Origin: Cellvibrionales bacterium
Lineage (GTDB): Bacteria > Pseudomonadota > Gammaproteobacteria > Pseudomonadales > UBA7434
Reading direction: 5' to 3'
Length of the DNA: 6,127 nucleotides
Assembly (NCBI GenBank): GCA_018668095.1
Contig: JABIQF010000101.1
Coordinates: 1 to 6,127, forward strand
Made by a program: the position numbers and the translations under genes. Of this stretch, positions 5,863 to 6,127 are shown in pieces; position 1 is the stretch's first letter, and every line of letters starts with the position of its first letter. The notes below the pieces were generated by a model, which saw only the letters and a program-made list of their open reading frames with translations, had not been told where the DNA came from and searched no databases.

Positions 5863-6127
5863 CTATTCCAGTTTTTCAATTACGTCAGCAAATAACACTG
5901 CATCAGTGGGTAGAGTTTTGGCTTTAATAAGCGGCTTCGAAACCCATGTGATATTGACAAGGTGCCGCCAGTAAATGTTCTCATTGGTTGAGTTGTTACC
6001 CCAGGTGCCGCAACCTAATGAAAACGTTTGGCGCATGCCGTTCCATAAATTACCGCTATTGGATGGTGCTTGCGGTTGGTTGACCATAACGCGAGAGGTT
6101 TTAGTTTGCTCGGCAAGCGCTAAAATA
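5863..6127 (-). CDS. CoA-acylating aldehyde dehydrogenase, C-terminal 87 residues (5' end outside window)
   Basis: The minus-strand frame is open to the window edge, so the ATG at 6085-6087 is internal; the residues before it (AEQTKTSRV) fit the same protein. The fragment has the conserved block of acetylating aldehyde dehydrogenases of the EutE, AdhE-N-terminal and SauS group: RVMVNQPQA, then SLGCGTWGNNSTNEN, then HLVNITWV. Compare SLTLGCGSWGGNSVSENVGPKHL in AdhE, where the order is the same. Such enzymes convert an aldehyde plus CoA and NAD(P)+ to acyl-CoA, or the reverse. The catalytic cysteine lies upstream of what is visible, so activity cannot be checked. The C-terminus ends shortly after the block, so this is not a bifunctional AdhE with an attached alcohol dehydrogenase domain. 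It is not MmsA, whose C-terminus looks different. It is co-directional with the valine cluster, 98 bases upstream. Substrate unknown. Confidence 0.82.
   Translation of the reverse strand, partial: ILALAEQTKTSRVMVNQPQAPSNSGNLWNGMRQTFSLGCGTWGNNSTNENIYWRHLVNITWVSKPLIKAKTLPTDAVLFADVIEKLE

Overview
The window looks like chromosomal DNA from a moderately AT-rich, probably marine gammaproteobacterium. This is inferred from the gene content and the style of the proteins; there is no rRNA or other phylogenetic marker to confirm it. I found no tRNA, rRNA, CRISPR array, insertion sequence or phage gene.

Left part, plus strand (1-1644). The window opens inside the C-terminal half of a type II L-asparaginase. 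An intergenic stretch follows, then a weakly supported 88-residue hypothetical ORF. Next comes a 279-base gap rich in short inverted repeats, and then a small freestanding acyl carrier protein (ACP) with an intact DSL phosphopantetheine site and an unusual acidic, Ser/Asn-rich C-terminal tail. The last four codons and the stop codon of the ACP gene are duplicated exactly as a 15-base tandem repeat.

Middle and right part, minus strand (5764 down to 1744). A tight four-gene cluster is transcribed right to left. It encodes an ACAD8-type isobutyryl-CoA dehydrogenase, an enoyl-CoA hydratase, a 3-hydroxyisobutyryl-CoA hydrolase and a 3-hydroxyisobutyrate dehydrogenase (MmsB). Gene order equals reaction order in valine catabolism: isobutyryl-CoA, methacrylyl-CoA, 3-hydroxyisobutyryl-CoA, 3-hydroxyisobutyrate, methylmalonate semialdehyde. 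Junctions are an ATGA overlap, a TAATG overlap and a 9-base gap, so the genes are almost certainly co-transcribed and partly translationally coupled. A strong hairpin at 1701-1733 lies between the convergent ACP and mmsB genes and should terminate transcription from both sides.

Right edge (5863-6127, minus strand). The window ends inside the C-terminus of an aldehyde dehydrogenase of the CoA-acylating EutE/AdhE/SauS type. It is not the usual MmsA (methylmalonate-semialdehyde dehydrogenase), which would carry out the next valine step. The 98-base gap between it and the cluster contains two exact 10-base direct repeats.

Most of the window is ordinary branched-chain amino acid catabolism. The less ordinary items are the tailed orphan ACP with its duplicated stop, the CoA-acylating aldehyde dehydrogenase beside the valine cluster, and the short repeats in the gaps. 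I see no convincing evidence of a new multi-gene system.
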